Counted from the first letter of the stretch, positions 24,994 through 37,407 are shown. The stretch is DNA of 64,000 nt from Acanthacorydalis orientalis (GCA_034766995.1 CM068314.1:19421701-19485700); one strand, 5' to 3'. Numbers and translations: made by a program. Notes: a model not told the origin generated them from the letters alone.

Positions 24994-26600
24994 GTCTTAA
25001 ATAACTCAAATAACGAATTGTAGTTGATTTATATTACTTTAATATTCATTACTATCATTATAAATCTATATATTTTTCAGAGACAATATTATTGAAATGA
25101 ATCCAATAATAAAACTAATAAAAATACTACTACATTCTTGCGAAAATGTATAAATATCCACGTATTAATTAATGGAGATTAATACACAAAACACATTATT
25201 CCATATTTCAATGAAATAAGATTAATAGGTGATTTTTTAAAGTGAAAATGCATGCATTAAATTATAAAATAGACATGAAATCAATAAAGTCGTTAAATAG
25301 TTTGAAGTAAACCATTAGATAATTAATAATAATTTATATTTAATATTTTTTTATTATTATTTAACGATTTTTTATTAACAAGATATCGAACAATTAATAT
25401 TAGACTTATATTTCTCGACAAGTAGAAGTTTATAACTAATTACAAACTTTTACAACGTTGTACAAATGAATATTTTTGTCGAACTCCTCAAAATGTAAAT
25501 GTTACAGTAAACAAAATTTCAATTTCATCACGCTTGTAAAATTAGTTAATTACGTAAATATTTTCAATACGTTTTGTCTGGAATCACTATTGACGTAGTA
25601 CTGATAATTTACAATATAATGTTTATTCACTCAAATCTAAACAATCAATTATATATGTGGAAAATATTTAATACAAATAATTTTAAAAAAACAGACAGAA
25701 TATATGATCATGATCTTCAATCGGAGAGAAAATATATAAAATAAGTTTAATAGAAATTAATGATATAATTATTTCGACGATTTATATGTACTTAAGGGAA
25801 AGAATATCTTTCTGATTGATGTTTTCATACTTTTTATTATTTTGCACATTATAAACTTGCACAATGATTATTAATTTAGTTATTATTTTAATAATTCCTC
25901 CTATAAACTTGTTTTATTTTGTAAATCGACATATAATGTTTTTAAATAAATTATTAATTATCTGGAAAATACTATGATAGTTGTTTATTTATATAAACTG
26001 TATATATGACAATTTTTTAAAAAAAATAAATTTATAATCAATAGTCAATATATTTATGTAAATTTATATTAATGTTTAACTTAAAATAATAAGTAAGCAA
26101 TTTAAATGCAATTTTGCTAATTTATATTTTTTTCCATGGTCTTAGTATTACAAATATAACCTAACATAACAATACAGGTTTTATAACTATATAAACGAAT
26201 TTCTTAATCATTAGTAATACTATATATTCAAAATATTTAGTTTATATATATATATACACAATTTGTCTTATTTATCATATTATTTAATAATCTGAAATAA
26301 AATAAATTCTTTCCCGTAACTTATAATTAATACACAAATGTAAATATACTTGTAGTGTCAATAACCACTGAAATAAGTTCATTTATATTATATATTATTG
26401 CCTATTAAAAAAAATATGATATAAGTGTAATGATATATTTTTAAAATTCATAACTGACTTATATCTGTTAAATTTATGAATGACGGATTAATATAAGAAA
26501 AAATTAAACTTTTTTTCGAACGAAATAAATAAAGTTACACAAAAATTAATACATTCTTTCAATTAAAAAACATTCATACAAAACACAAAAGCTGAGTTTA
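24994..26600. other. AT-rich DNA, no feature seen
   Basis: About 1.6 kb of plain AT-rich sequence with short TA runs (for example 26244-26259). Confidence 0.55.
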
Positions 26601-26906
26601 CGAAATAGATGCTGTAATTCACTAAAGCCATTAGCAACGGACCCAACAATTGTTACCGATGTTTGAACTACATCACTATACATCACTGGACATTAGTTAC
26701 CATACGAACACATCATGGCAAGAGACACTATGAAGATATTACGTCAAAATACATTTTAGATTAATTGCTCTCAGTATTCAACACAGAGCTGCTACTATCG
26801 TTCCTGGCACATTTATGCATTGGTTAGATTCAGCAGCACGCGAGAAACTTGCTAGACTGACCGCATAATACCCTTGGTTCCTATATCGTCGCATTCCGTG
26901 CTTTAC

Positions 26907-27036
26907 CAGAATAGAGAAGCAGCAGCAACAGTAGTGATATTGCCAATGGTAGCTGTGGCCATGGTGGTTCATTGCATGTCAAAGTTCACACAATTAGTTG
27001 CTGAGTGGTGCGATGATAAGGCTCACGCTTTCCTAT
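26907..27036 (-). CDS. Candidate first coding exon (partial gene, unidentified)
   Basis: On the minus strand an ATG at 26962 lies in GAACCACCATGGCC, which is close to an ideal eukaryotic start context. Eighteen codons follow, reading MATATIGNITTVAAASLF, and the next codon begins TG. The exon would end at 26907 at a splice donor TTCTG|GTAAAGC (GT at 26905-26906), leaving phase 2. The upstream 5' UTR would run to about 27036, roughly 30 bases below a TATAAAA box. The peptide is short, mildly hydrophobic towards its end and rich in Ala/Thr. It could be the start of a signal peptide or nothing. The rest of the gene, if real, lies towards lower coordinates and no downstream exon was identified. 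The patch is less AT-rich than its flanks. Function unknown. Confidence 0.38.
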
Positions 27037-27059
27037 TTGCTATGTGATTATTACTAGAA

Positions 27060-27066
27060 TTTTATA
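27060..27066 (-). promoter_or_regulatory. TATA box candidate upstream of the 26.96-kb start
   Basis: Minus strand TATAAAA, about 100 bp upstream of the candidate start codon and at the edge of the less AT-rich patch. TATA-like words are frequent in this AT-rich DNA, so the value comes only from its position. Confidence 0.3.
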
Positions 27067-27080
27067 CGTTTTTCGAGGTG

Positions 27081-27112
<32 letters not shown>

Positions 27113-27120
27113 ATTATATA
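27081..27120. repeat. (TA)n microsatellite
   Basis: TA units with TTTA and TAAT interruptions. Confidence 0.92.
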
Positions 27121-28308
27121 ATAACGTGTTTATTAGTAATTACATAGATTAATATATCCACTTTAATTTCATTACAAATTACTGCTTTACCTTATATACA
27201 CTCATGTACAAAAACTATAAATTATTCCAAAGTAATAGTTATAAAATCTTAAAATAATGATTAAATTATACTGTTCAATTTGAAAGAATAACTTAAAATT
27301 AATATTTGAGTATTATCCACAATTTATAATAAAATTTTGTCGTCGCACATAATTTATTTCAAAATTTAAAATTAAATAATTGAAAACATATAATTTATAA
27401 TTAAAACTATCAAATAAATATGTTTTAATGGTTTTGTGTAACTGCTGACATTAATAAATGTATTTTCAATTAATAAGATTTTAATAATATCTATCAAACT
27501 TTTTATACTTTAAAACAATTATATACACACACGAGTTATGTACGTAAAGCGTAATAAAAAAATATATTAACAATTATATTAAATACATTTTTTTGTGATT
27601 TAAATTCGTAAATTGTCAGTGAAAAACATTGCTACCATATTTACAAATATTGTCATTGTTTATGTTTGTTTTATATTTATGAAGAATAAAAGCTGTAGTT
27701 TATTTTTTGTAAAAGCATGATATTTACCAAGTAGATCGTTATAAAATTAAAAGGAAATATTATATACGTAATTTACATGTTAATTTTTTGAAAGACTATT
27801 TCAGAACCAGTTTCAAATATAAAAAAGAACACAATGAAGATATTTTGTACGGTAACGTTGTTTCAAAAAGCCTCAATTTATTTCGGGTACTGTGTTGTTA
27901 CATACCGTCCCAAATTCGCCGCAACCTTTCTTTAAAGCAATTATCAGATACTGTTTTGCACGACCGAGTTGCTTTTGCATTTCATAACACCCTCATATAT
28001 CCCACACATATACATATACAAGTATTTATAACCGAGGAACACTTTACAATAATATACAAGAGTAACTGGAAAATAATTCATTTTTGTTTTGAACATTCCA
28101 ATTTCGTTTCACGGATTTTATAATTTTAGAGTAAATAGAAAAAAATGCGATTCCCATTGTTAATGTTTAAATTACTTGTTTGATGTTTCTCCACGCATTA
28201 TTATACAAGAGTAGATTTTTAATATGAGCTGTTATACTGATCATTGTATCTTTTAAATCGACCCCAAATAATTTACATACATATAATACAAAAAATCAGT
28301 AAACAAAC

Positions 28309-28311
<3 letters not shown>
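27121..28311. other. AT-rich DNA, no feature seen
   Basis: A 111-codon plus frame at 27788-28123 includes a slightly less AT-rich core (27840-28000). No domain recognised. Confidence 0.4.
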
Positions 28312-28362
<51 letters not shown>

Positions 28363-28490
28363 TATTATATTTTGTATGTATATATATATCTATATATAAA
28401 TATATTATATATATATATATATATATAAATATATTATATTATATATATATATACAAATATTATATATATATATATATATATATATTTAAA

Positions 28491-28524
<34 letters not shown>
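28312..28524. repeat. Long (TA)n array with higher-order AAATATATTATAT units
   Basis: TA units broken repeatedly by AAATATATTATAT and TAAATAATATTA variants. The right end is the insertion point of the mariner element at 28525. Confidence 0.95.
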
Positions 28525-28530
<6 letters not shown>

Positions 28531-29089
28531 TGAAAGAAAAATAATTTCGGTTTTTGTTTTCTGAATTCTAAGCTTTCAATTAGTGCCACTTCATCATGTT
28601 CTTGTTAGTATCATTTTAAAATCCATTTTTAAATCTGTATTTTGCTAACGTCGATATTTTGATTTTATTATTAATTTTGCTTCAAATTAACCTATTGAAT
28701 TAAAGATGGAAAAGAACCAAGTGAGAGTACTTTTTGTATGAGTTCAAAATGGGTGATAAAGCAGCAGAAATTACTTGTAAACTAAACGATGCATTTCATG
28801 TGGGTACTGTTTAGGAACGTACGGTGCAATGGTGGTTCCAAAAATGTCGTGCTAAGAACGAGAGCCTCGAAGATGAAGAAGATCACAGGTGTCCTTCTTC
28901 AGTTCATACTGAGAAACTGAAGACATTAGTTGAATCAGAACCACGCGCAAAAATTCGAATGCTTGCACAAAAGTTAGGTGTAAGTCATCTAACAGTTCTA
29001 GACCACTTAAAACAGCTAGGAAAATCAAAAAAGAGAAAATGTATATGAATTTGTAGGTCATACACCGCATTATTCTTCAACCAAACTAA
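28525..29089 (+). mobile_element. Internally deleted Hsmar1-like mariner, 565 bp
   Basis: The left end TAAGGTTGAAAGAAAAATAA followed by TTTCGG and the right end ACCGCATTATTCTTCAACC followed by AAACTAA are inverted repeats, with TA on both sides (28523-28524 and 29090-29091). As in the copy at 11362, the element keeps the 5' UTR and N-terminal third of the transposase, then jumps straight to the 3' terminal region (TATATGAATTTGTAGGTCAT). The near-equal length and matching deletion structure show the two copies descend from one deleted source. Confidence 0.93.
28706..29048 (+). pseudogene. Mariner transposase N-terminal remnant (copy 2)
   Basis: Starts MEKNQVRVLF at 28706. After the same two-base loss seen in the other copy it reads KMGDKAAEITCKLNDAFHVG, then TV and an in-frame stop (TAG). 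It continues TVQWWFQKCRAKNESLEDEE, CPSSVHTEKLKTLVESEPRA, KIRMLAQKLGVSHLTVLDHL, KQLGKSKKRKCI and a stop at 29048. This is the complete paired-HTH DNA-binding region of an Hsmar1-like transposase, better preserved than at 11549. The catalytic domain is deleted. The second HTH (LAQKLGVSHLTVLDHLKQLG) is intact and an ATG at 28824 could in theory start it. I see no sign that it is expressed. Confidence 0.92.
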
Positions 29090-29090
29090 T

Positions 29091-29112
29091 ATAAATATAT
29101 ATATATATATTT
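29091..29112. repeat. (TA)n microsatellite
   Basis: Short TA run continuing on the right of the mariner insertion. Confidence 0.9.
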
Positions 29113-29887
29113 ATTATTAAAAATATTTTGTTTGTAACCACTACTAACAAATATTGTACATTTTATATAAATAGCTCCAATATACATGTTATCTAAGTAA
29201 ATCGAGTGTACTGCTGAATGTTTTTTTAAATGGCACTTACTAAATACAGCTTCAGTGTGTGCTTTATAACAAATGTTAAATATTTAATGGTTATCTCGTA
29301 CCTGTTAAGAGCGTGTGCGTGCAAAGTCAGCAGACAGGTACACCAATTAAAATTTAATAAACGCCGTTATTACGCTCATGTAAATCAAGCCTAATTGCTC
29401 ACGGCATCGTCCAATAAATTATACAATAAAACAGAGACAATAAACATGCATGTACGGCATTCGCACAATATGTTATAGTATCAATTGTTACAATTGTAGT
29501 ACATTCAAAATCTACTATATTGATCAAAAAAGATTAAATTGAATATCGCCCTACATAGCATAAATAAATAATCATGTATTCTCAATAAGTGAAAATTATT
29601 ACAGGATTTTTATCAAACATCTTACTTATTTTAGTAAATTAATTGTAATAGAAGTCTGTATTGAATACATAAAATAAAAATATAAATAATATTCGTTTAA
29701 AAATATCTGAAGAATTTTCAAATTGTAAAAATTTAACAAACATACATTAATTTTAAAATATTTAATGTTTACAATTTTATTTGTATATCAGGCGCGATAA
29801 AATGTTAATTTAAAAATTAAGCAACTTGCAATTAAAACGCTAATTTCATGTAAACATTGAATTTAATAGGTCTATAAAATGGCATAT

Positions 29888-29889
<2 letters not shown>
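29113..29889. other. AT-rich DNA, no feature seen
   Basis: 29280-29480 is a little less AT-rich and contains some CpGs. No gene recognised. Confidence 0.45.

Positions 29890-29930
<41 letters not shown>
29890..29930. repeat. (TA)n microsatellite
   Basis: About 18 TA units. Confidence 0.95.
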
Positions 29931-30244
29931 TTAATGTATAATAACAATTATTAAACATTAAACACGTAAAAGTTACACTGATTTTATTAAATAACCTACA
30001 ATTAAAACATATTTATTAAATGTTATCTTGTGATCACACATACAATTACTATATTTGTCTATATTAATTTAATTTTAATATTTTAGAACGGGTCAGTTTT
30101 TTTGAGAAAATGTATGTTAAACTAATATAAAATAAAATGAAGAAGATAAAATAAATGAAAAACATTAATTTAAAAATTAACTCTGAATACCAAAAAAATA
30201 TAACTTTAAACGTATGCATAAATTGGAATATTTTTATAAAATAA

Positions 30245-30417
30245 CTAAGGGAATGTGCCCCCAATTTGCTATGCTCGCCAACCCCCGATGACTCTTCCCC
30301 CGCTCGCTTGCCTCGTATCACATATATTATTAATTATATAGTTATAATATCGTAATTTATATATATATATTAGTATATCTATATGATCATACTCGCAAAT
30401 GTGTTGCAACGTAGTTG

Positions 30418-30458
<41 letters not shown>

Positions 30459-30500
30459 TATCTCTTTATAATCATTCTCGCAAATAGATTACAACGTTTG
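30245..30500 (+). repeat. GC-rich dispersed repeat, copy 1
   Basis: The GC-rich module at 30248-30315 (GCCCCCAATTTGCTATGCTC, GCCAACCCCCG, CTCGCTTGCCTCG) aligns with 39640-39725, 44670-44735 and 47348-47382. It is followed by a second module, TATCTATATGATCAT.CTCGCAAA then GTTGCAACG, present twice here (30371-30412 and 30455-30498) around a (TA)n run. That second module also occurs once in the copy at 47348. Probable mobile-element relic. Class unknown. Confidence 0.6.
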
Positions 30501-31216
30501 GTTTTATAAAGTCACATCATTTCAAATTTCACATCATAATTCTTAAGATTATATTAACAGGATCATCATAATTCTTCGTGAAAATTTTTATAACTTTGTG
30601 TGAAAATGAGGGTAATAATAATTTAATACAAAATCTCCACACGTTTTTGTTCAATTTTTTTGTGCATCTTTTTGTCAATTTTATTGCCATCAAAACCTTG
30701 AAATAAGAATATGTTATGGGCCAGCACGTTTTCACTGCGGAATCTTCAAAATTTCCTTTCACAAATTAATTATTTTCTCACCTCATAACCAGCAATTAAA
30801 AATTATCCATAATTCATTAAACATGTTTGATCATTTGAAATTTTACGGAATATTTTTTTATATATAGATAGATTATACATTTCTACTTATATATTCCCAA
30901 AATAATACAATTATATTTATTTTCATTAATAGTTGGTCACTTTAAAAAATTATACCTGCTGTCATTAAATTAATGTTTATTTTCTATCGTGTTAAACATT
31001 CCAGGTCATTATGTTTTCGAACACAAAATATATACTCAAATATTTAATAAAAATAAAAATTTTCTTATAAATATTACAAATAAATACCTATATTGTCAAA
31101 TTAAAATTAGCTTATCAACTCACTCTACTCTAGAATGAATTTTAGAGTCCATTTGTTGCAACAATTACTATCAACATCCCAATTGGGAGTCGACTACAAA
31201 TGGTTAACAACATACA

Positions 31217-31219
<3 letters not shown>
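30501..31219. other. AT-rich DNA, no feature seen
   Basis: Nothing recognised. Confidence 0.5.

Positions 31220-31258
<39 letters not shown>
31220..31258. repeat. (TA)n microsatellite
   Basis: About 19 TA units. Confidence 0.96.
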
Positions 31259-31259
<1 letters not shown>

Positions 31260-31397
31260 CAAAAGTTTCTTCCTTCTTATAGCAATTAAAATATAATCTA
31301 AAAATTATAAAACAGTGATGAACTTTTAAATGTGCAAATTTCATAACTTATCTATAAAATAGCTTACATATTTAGTACATTCCATATTTATATATAT

Positions 31398-31860
31398 ATG
31401 CATCTATCAAACACAAAAAGTTACTATCAAGGTATGTTTTACAACCATGTTTGGTGGTTATATAATATGCTTGTCATACACGGTTATGAAACCCAACCTC
31501 AACTCACTATAGGCTCCTTAATATCCCAAGCCAACACCTGCAGTTTATACATGGCTATAACTAAGGGTCACATAAACGCATGTACAATTTACCACGTATG
31601 GTATTATACAACATTCATGATACATAAAGCCTTCACGTGTGTGAAATGAGGAGGCAGATATGGTACCAGCTTGTCTCTTCTGGGACAAAATAGATCTGAC
31701 GCTCTCTGAACCATTTGATAACGTTACTTGTAAATCTAGTCAGAAGACGGTACAAACTTGTGTACCTTTACGAAGTCAATCGCAAACAGCCTAACTTCAA
31801 GCACTGCCAGTGCCAGTTGGTGCTTAATAATCTAAAATTCGTTATTGAAACAAGAAACAT
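31398..31860. other. Less AT-rich stretch, gene content unknown
   Basis: About 460 bp of mixed composition. A plus-strand frame of 83 codons (31398-31649) and another of 60 (31715-31897) cross it. Neither contains a motif that I recognise and neither has convincing splice sites. It could be a decayed mobile element or gene fragment. Confidence 0.25.
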
Positions 31861-32197
31861 AAATATTACAAGTTTTAAACATATATTAATTTTTTAAAAA
31901 AATAACAAACCGTGATTTCAGTTCGCATAGTTCTAAATGTTTACATAATAATTAAGTTTTTAATATATAAAAATATTTCTACTTTGCCTTTAATAATTGT
32001 TTACATTATCTTTCACTCTCAATATGAAAATAAAAATAAAAAATGTCTTTAGATGCAAACACTACATTAGTTTTTTATTATGCTACAACCAGTAGATTCT
32101 TTACGTATAAATAAGTTTATTTAATTCAAAATTTGTATTTATACATATTTACGTACGAATACGTGTTATTGTATATATTTATGTATGTAAATATAAC
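31861..32197. other. AT-rich DNA, no feature seen
   Basis: Nothing recognised. Confidence 0.5.
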
Positions 32198-32202
32198 ATA
32201 TA

Positions 32203-32288
<86 letters not shown>
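32198..32288. repeat. (TA)n microsatellite
   Basis: About 43 TA units with two early TG interruptions. Confidence 0.97.
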
Positions 32289-32290
<2 letters not shown>

Positions 32291-32977
32291 ATATTAAACT
32301 TAATTGCAGAAAACGACTACAAAGAGAATCACAGCAACACAAAACGTCTAGATGGATGGACCGAGTCCAATGATCAAAGCATTTTAATTATGGACTTAAA
32401 TTTCATTTAAATATATATGTAAATATATATATATATACAAAAAAAATTTAACTTTTTATTTGAAAGTTTTTATTCGTATACATTCACAATGTAATGATAA
32501 TGTGAACATTAATATTAACTATTAACACTGCAAATATTTATCAATTTACATTATTATGGTTATTTTTATTTAATGTACAGCAACTTACTAATATGAGATA
32601 AACTGACAAAGTACGTTAAAATTAAAAATTGTCGCTCTCAGCATTACTAAAAAATATTTTATTTGTGTTTGTATGAACACATTTCACTTCATAACACTGT
32701 CAATCATGGTCATAATAATAATTTATATTTAAAATAGTAAGATTACTAATAATTATAATTAGAAAACTTTGAAGTATGAATTCAAATTTAACAGAAAAGT
32801 TCATTTTTTAAAAAACTGATTATAAAGTACTTGGCTTGATATACTTGAGAAAATATTCGACATCTTTATTGTTTTAAATAAGTAAGTATCAATCTCAAAG
32901 TATTTTTCAACATTGCAATTTGTATAATCCAATTTTAATTTTACAAGTTATATATAGAATATGAACGTACAAATTAG
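32289..32977. other. AT-rich DNA, no feature seen
   Basis: A short TA run lies at about 32410-32438. Otherwise nothing recognised. Confidence 0.5.
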
Positions 32978-33050
32978 TTAGTTGTTTGGGGTTTAAGGAC
33001 GCGTCGATGTCTTAGGTCATTAGCACCCCGGTACAAATTAAATTAGACGG
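32978..33050 (+). repeat. Possible SINE-like core
   Basis: GTTGTTTGGGGTTTAAGGAC then GCGTCGATG..TTAGGTCATTAG followed by CACC. The combination of a GTTTAA..C(C/G)TCGA core with AGGTCATTAG resembles a short dispersed repeat I associate with insect genomes. Only one copy is visible here, so this rests on memory of the motif and not on internal evidence. Confidence 0.28.
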
Positions 33051-33330
33051 ATGATACTTTTAATCTCGTTCTTATTATTTTTGATAAAAAAAATAAAAAA
33101 TTTAAAAAGAAACATTTACAAAAATATACATTTCTTTAATAAAAAAATAGATCAATAAATAGCAACGACATTATTTCTGGATGATCATGAAAGTCAATGT
33201 ACGTAGTGAAATAAATTATATAATAAAATAAAGTCACTTGAATTTCATTTCAAATATCATACCTACATATATCAAAAGCACGCAATACATTTTCTAAAAT
33301 AAAATGAAACCAAAGAAGCCACCAAGTAAA
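33051..33330. other. AT-rich DNA, no feature seen
   Basis: Nothing recognised. Confidence 0.5.
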
Positions 33331-33389
33331 ACACAATAAGGCTGTATGTATCACACACAATTAAACACAGAAATAACTGCAAATATCAT

Positions 33390-33800
33390 TGCTGAATACG
33401 AACTCGTAGTCGACGCAGCAAAACCGCCGTACAAGACTTTGATGTGGTCGAGTGGTTGCCGACCCGAACCTCGACTTGCCAGCCAGCGCTTCCACAACCG
33501 CCGACATCAAATACAGTCGTCTAACATTCAGTAGCATCCGTTCGACGAAAAGGAGTATATATTATCGTCGTAAAGTGCAATTAGTGCGAGCGAGACATTA
33601 TGTGTATCTTGAAATAGCATCTCCCCAAACATACAAAAAAGTTACGTCCGTGCGTTTCGTTACAAACAGAACAGTTTTAGTACGCCAATCGTGTAGTGTG
33701 TCAACAATAAGTGTGTTATTTACGTGCGCGCAGGTCACAATTATCGCGTCGGAAAAAGGTTGATGGCAGCGAGAAAACCGGCAGAAACCATCAACTAACT
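33390..33800 (+). promoter_or_regulatory. CpG-rich island, candidate promoter or 5' UTR
   Basis: About 400 bp clearly richer in GC and CpG than its flanks. It includes an arthropod-like initiator word CATTCAGTAGC at 33527-33537, followed by 5'-UTR-like sequence (GTGCGAGCGAGACATTATG). A 103-codon frame on the plus strand (33452-33763) has no recognisable domain and two overlapping alternatives, so I do not call it a gene. No good splice donor was found. Confidence 0.28.
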
Positions 33801-34322
33801 GCTGAAGTCTGTGTATTCAGCAACGTGGGACACAGACCTAAAACAGAGGTGTTAAAGACCCAACTAATTAAATGAAAATATTTAACCGATATACATTTCA
33901 ACAACATATCGAAAAAAATAATAATTTATGTTAGAAATAAATTGACGCACGCATGTATATTATATACAATACCATTATCAAACACTGACAGTCAGTGTTA
34001 AAAAATAGGTTCTAAAAATATTGCAGTTTCTCTTAGAGACTTATCTTTCCAAATTACTCTGACAAATTTGTTTTTCATCGCAGAAATTTCACGTCGCTAG
34101 AACACCAATCAAGTGTTTTGTTTGTCCTACAGCCATCGCGTTTTTGTTATAAAACTACTTTATTAGTCCTAAATTTTCCCTATTCTATTCTTTAGGAGAA
34201 ATGAAACCATTTCTTTACTCTTAATTATGTACGTATTTTATTTTTATTTCCTCTTATAAAGCAAATAGTATTCTGTACTTTATGTGAAAACTATTACTAA
34301 TCATTTCTAACTCTATATACGA

Positions 34323-34323
<1 letters not shown>
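33801..34323. other. AT-rich DNA, no feature seen
   Basis: Nothing recognised. Confidence 0.5.

Positions 34324-34379
<56 letters not shown>
34324..34379. repeat. (TA)n microsatellite
   Basis: About 28 TA units. Confidence 0.97.
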
Positions 34380-34380
<1 letters not shown>

Positions 34381-34625
34381 CTAAAAAAGTACTGCTGCAT
34401 AATTTTAATATATGTGTATCATCCTTTGTAATATTTATATGTGTATTCATTTAAAAAATGTAACATTTAACTTTCAATTTAATTAAAATTTAATTTTTTT
34501 TATGTATTTTATATAATGCTACCTATTCGACTTGTTTTTTCACAAAGAAAAATAATCGAAAATAATAAAAATCATATTAATAAGACAGAATTCTTTTGGC
34601 AGTATTCGAAGTTTAAATTTATTTA

Positions 34626-34704
34626 TTAGGTCGATAGAAAAATAATTGCGGTTTTTATATGAACTTGAAGGCCATAAACCATAATTATTTTTCTACCAGC
34701 CTTA
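34626..34704 (+). mobile_element. 79-bp mariner MITE (copy 1)
   Basis: The left end TTAGGTCGATAGAAAAATAA then TTGCGG and the right end ATAATTATTTTTCTACCAGC then CTTA are inverted repeats of about 27 bp. About 25 bp lie between them, including TATATGAACTTGAAGGCCAT, which matches the 3' ends of the 11362 and 28525 elements. TA flanks both sides (34624-34625, 34705-34706). It is a minimal deletion derivative of the same Hsmar1-like family and folds as a hairpin. A second copy lies inverted at 61107. Confidence 0.9.
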
Positions 34705-35053
34705 TACAATTATAACATATTTAGTATTTAATTTATTTGTATTAGTATTACTATCTATAAAAAACGATGAAAGCATCATTAAATAATGCATTCTACTCGA
34801 TTTATTTGATATATTTTTTGCACTTGATTTTTCAGAGTTTACTCTTACATATGTTCTAATTTTATATTAAATGAAACAATATAATTAATAAAAATATTTT
34901 GGGATAAAAAATTCTCCGTGTAATTTCAACAAAACAGTGTAAGTACTTTTGTAGCAAAAGCGATATTACATTGGAATGAATTGCACTTTCTCTAACAAAT
35001 TAAAATTGGGTCGAACTTTCATGAAACATTTTTGTATGCAATACATATTTTCG

Positions 35054-35056
<3 letters not shown>

Positions 35057-35107
<51 letters not shown>
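35057..35107. repeat. (TA)n microsatellite
   Basis: About 25 TA units. Confidence 0.97.
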
Positions 35108-35110
<3 letters not shown>

Positions 35111-35376
35111 TTATGTATATATCCTTAAAAAAGAAGCATTTACAACAAATTTCAGTGCGATCAAATTCATGTTGAAAACATAATACACGTTTTTTGCCTA
35201 ATATTAAAAACATTTAAAAGGCACGTACACTTAAAAACAGAATGAACGTTCATAAAACGGACAGAAGACCAACGAACGAAAAACTCTGTGCGATACGTTC
35301 AAAAGAGACATGACACGACCCCAAATTGACGGTGTTTTATGCGCCTGTGGGCATCGGGTGGTATGACCGGCAAAAG

Positions 35377-35608
35377 TATAAATTTTACATCATGAAAAAT
35401 ACCACGGTATGTACGTTTTACGGTAAAGCCGTGAGTGGTAGCAGCCAGAGAATGACAAATTACTGCGTAACATTATAACGAGGCAACGGTACGCCGGAGC
35501 ACGCCCCACTTTCATACGCCCCGAACCCCTAAGCTCGCGTAGAGATTATTCAAACACGAACGGCAACGAAGAGTTCACTCGCGAGAGCATCCGAGGTCCA
35601 GAGGGTGG
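35377..35608 (+). promoter_or_regulatory. Candidate promoter and 5' exon with splice donor
   Basis: TATAAAT at 35377 precedes about 200 bp of CpG-containing sequence with two CGCCCC boxes (about 35500 and 35520). A strong donor, GGTGG|GTAAGAGT, places the exon end at 35608. An initiator-like TTCACTC lies at 35575. This would be an untranslated first exon on the plus strand. No start codon in clear context was found, and no later exon. Confidence 0.32.
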
Positions 35609-35639
35609 GTAAGAGTTCGATTGCTAGATATGTACTTGG

Positions 35640-37306
35640 TTTTGTTCTATTGTGAGTGATCTCAATAGCACAGTGATATCATTGTATATGAAAACTGATA
35701 TATAGTGTGTGACACATTTTCATCAACAACATACAAACAAAACCTATACAGTACCACTCTGCCTCTCTCTTTTTATCAACATATCTACATCTACATATAT
35801 GTATATATATACACTGAAATGTCGCACGAAATACTCCATGAATAGCAGACAACAAGAATTAAAACACTATTAATAATTCCATTCCCTTGCTTTGTAAAGA
35901 AAACAAATTTATTTTTAAACAGAAAACTCAATATTTTCATTTAGTTTCGTTAATATACAAAAAAAAATAGTTAAGTGATAAAATATAAATTTACATTACT
36001 CACTTCATAGGCAGAGAACAAGTAAAATGTACGTACCTGAAAAATAAAAACGAAATATTAATATATTATATTAGTTATATTAATGATACATAAATATTTG
36101 ATAATCTGATTAAAACTATCTTATAATCATTTTTAGTGAAAGTCAAAAAAAATATCAATATTCACTAATAACTTGATTGGGAACAAAATTCTACAATTTC
36201 TTGAAATTCTCTTTCAATATTGTTTTGAAATTATACATTTTTCAATAAACATGTATGTATATTTGTAGTTACAAATTAAAATTAATATTGAAGTTGTTTT
36301 CACTCGCTTCGTAAATGTGATTCATAACTAAAGAAAAATACATAAGAATTTAAAAATATATATAACTAATAAAAATGCAGTTCTTTCACTCCTAAATTAT
36401 TCTAAAATATTGGTTATAAGACGTGTCATCATACAAAATCTCAGTCAAGCCTCAGATTTTTTACCCAATTTGTTCTTAATATAAAAACTCGGAGAAGTTT
36501 TACGTTTTAGTAGAAAAGATATCAACGAGAGAATAAAAAATACTTTAAACGTATAATATGGGTTCAATTTTACGATAGTCGATTTTGAAAATTCGGCTAT
36601 CGTTATATATAGATTACATGAAAATTTATAGACAACTCAATAAATAATTATTGTTTTCAACTCGATAAAATAAAAAGATTAATTTCAGTACTGATCAACG
36701 AAAGATATACAACAGCATAAAAAAGAAAATGTCATGGACAATACAATGTATATAAGAAAATTTTATACAAGAATACTGATATGTATATAAAATTACTATA
36801 CGTTTTCGAAGTGCAATTTTTATTACTCTTTTATATTTTTAGTACATGAAATTATATCATGCGGTAATAAAATAGTAACGATCAAAGAATGAATTAAATT
36901 TTAAGATAAATTTATTTTTCAGTACTAAACAATCGTATTTCACCAGTTTTGAAAACATACCTATAATCTTCAATAAATATATTCTACAATAAAATACACA
37001 TTACATATGCAGCAATGTTGAACACATTATTCTTACATAAATATTATTCTCACGGATGCTTATAAGAGAAGAGTTAAAGTAAATAAAGCATTTTATTTGA
37101 TACTGTGATTCGAAGCAGTAATTAAAAATACATCAAAGTAATAATAAATGGATATTTTTCGAATAAAAAAATTTAAAACCCTCTTCCATTTGACATTTTT
37201 ACAACGTTTGTAAACATTAGCAGCCACACCGTAATCAATCATTGTTTTTTCACGAAGCATAATACACACTTATGATATCTTTTTTAAGAAGAATATCAGC
37301 ATACAT

Positions 37307-37310
<4 letters not shown>
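35640..37310. other. AT-rich DNA, no feature seen
   Basis: A short imperfect hairpin ACGATAG...CTATCGT lies at about 36573-36605. Otherwise nothing recognised. Confidence 0.5.

Positions 37311-37376
<66 letters not shown>
37311..37376. repeat. (TA)n microsatellite
   Basis: About 32 TA units with one AAATA break. Confidence 0.97.
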
Positions 37377-37407
37377 GCGGAAAATAGAGGCAATCAATCG
37401 TATAAAA

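Noticed and set aside
33452..33763. 103-codon plus frame in the CpG-rich island
   Set aside because: An overlapping frame at 33346 is equally open, no motif is present and splice signals are poor; treated as a possible regulatory or UTR island instead.
36573..36605. Short hairpin ACGATAG...CTATCGT
   Set aside because: About 12 of 14 pairs around a short loop; expected by chance at this scale.
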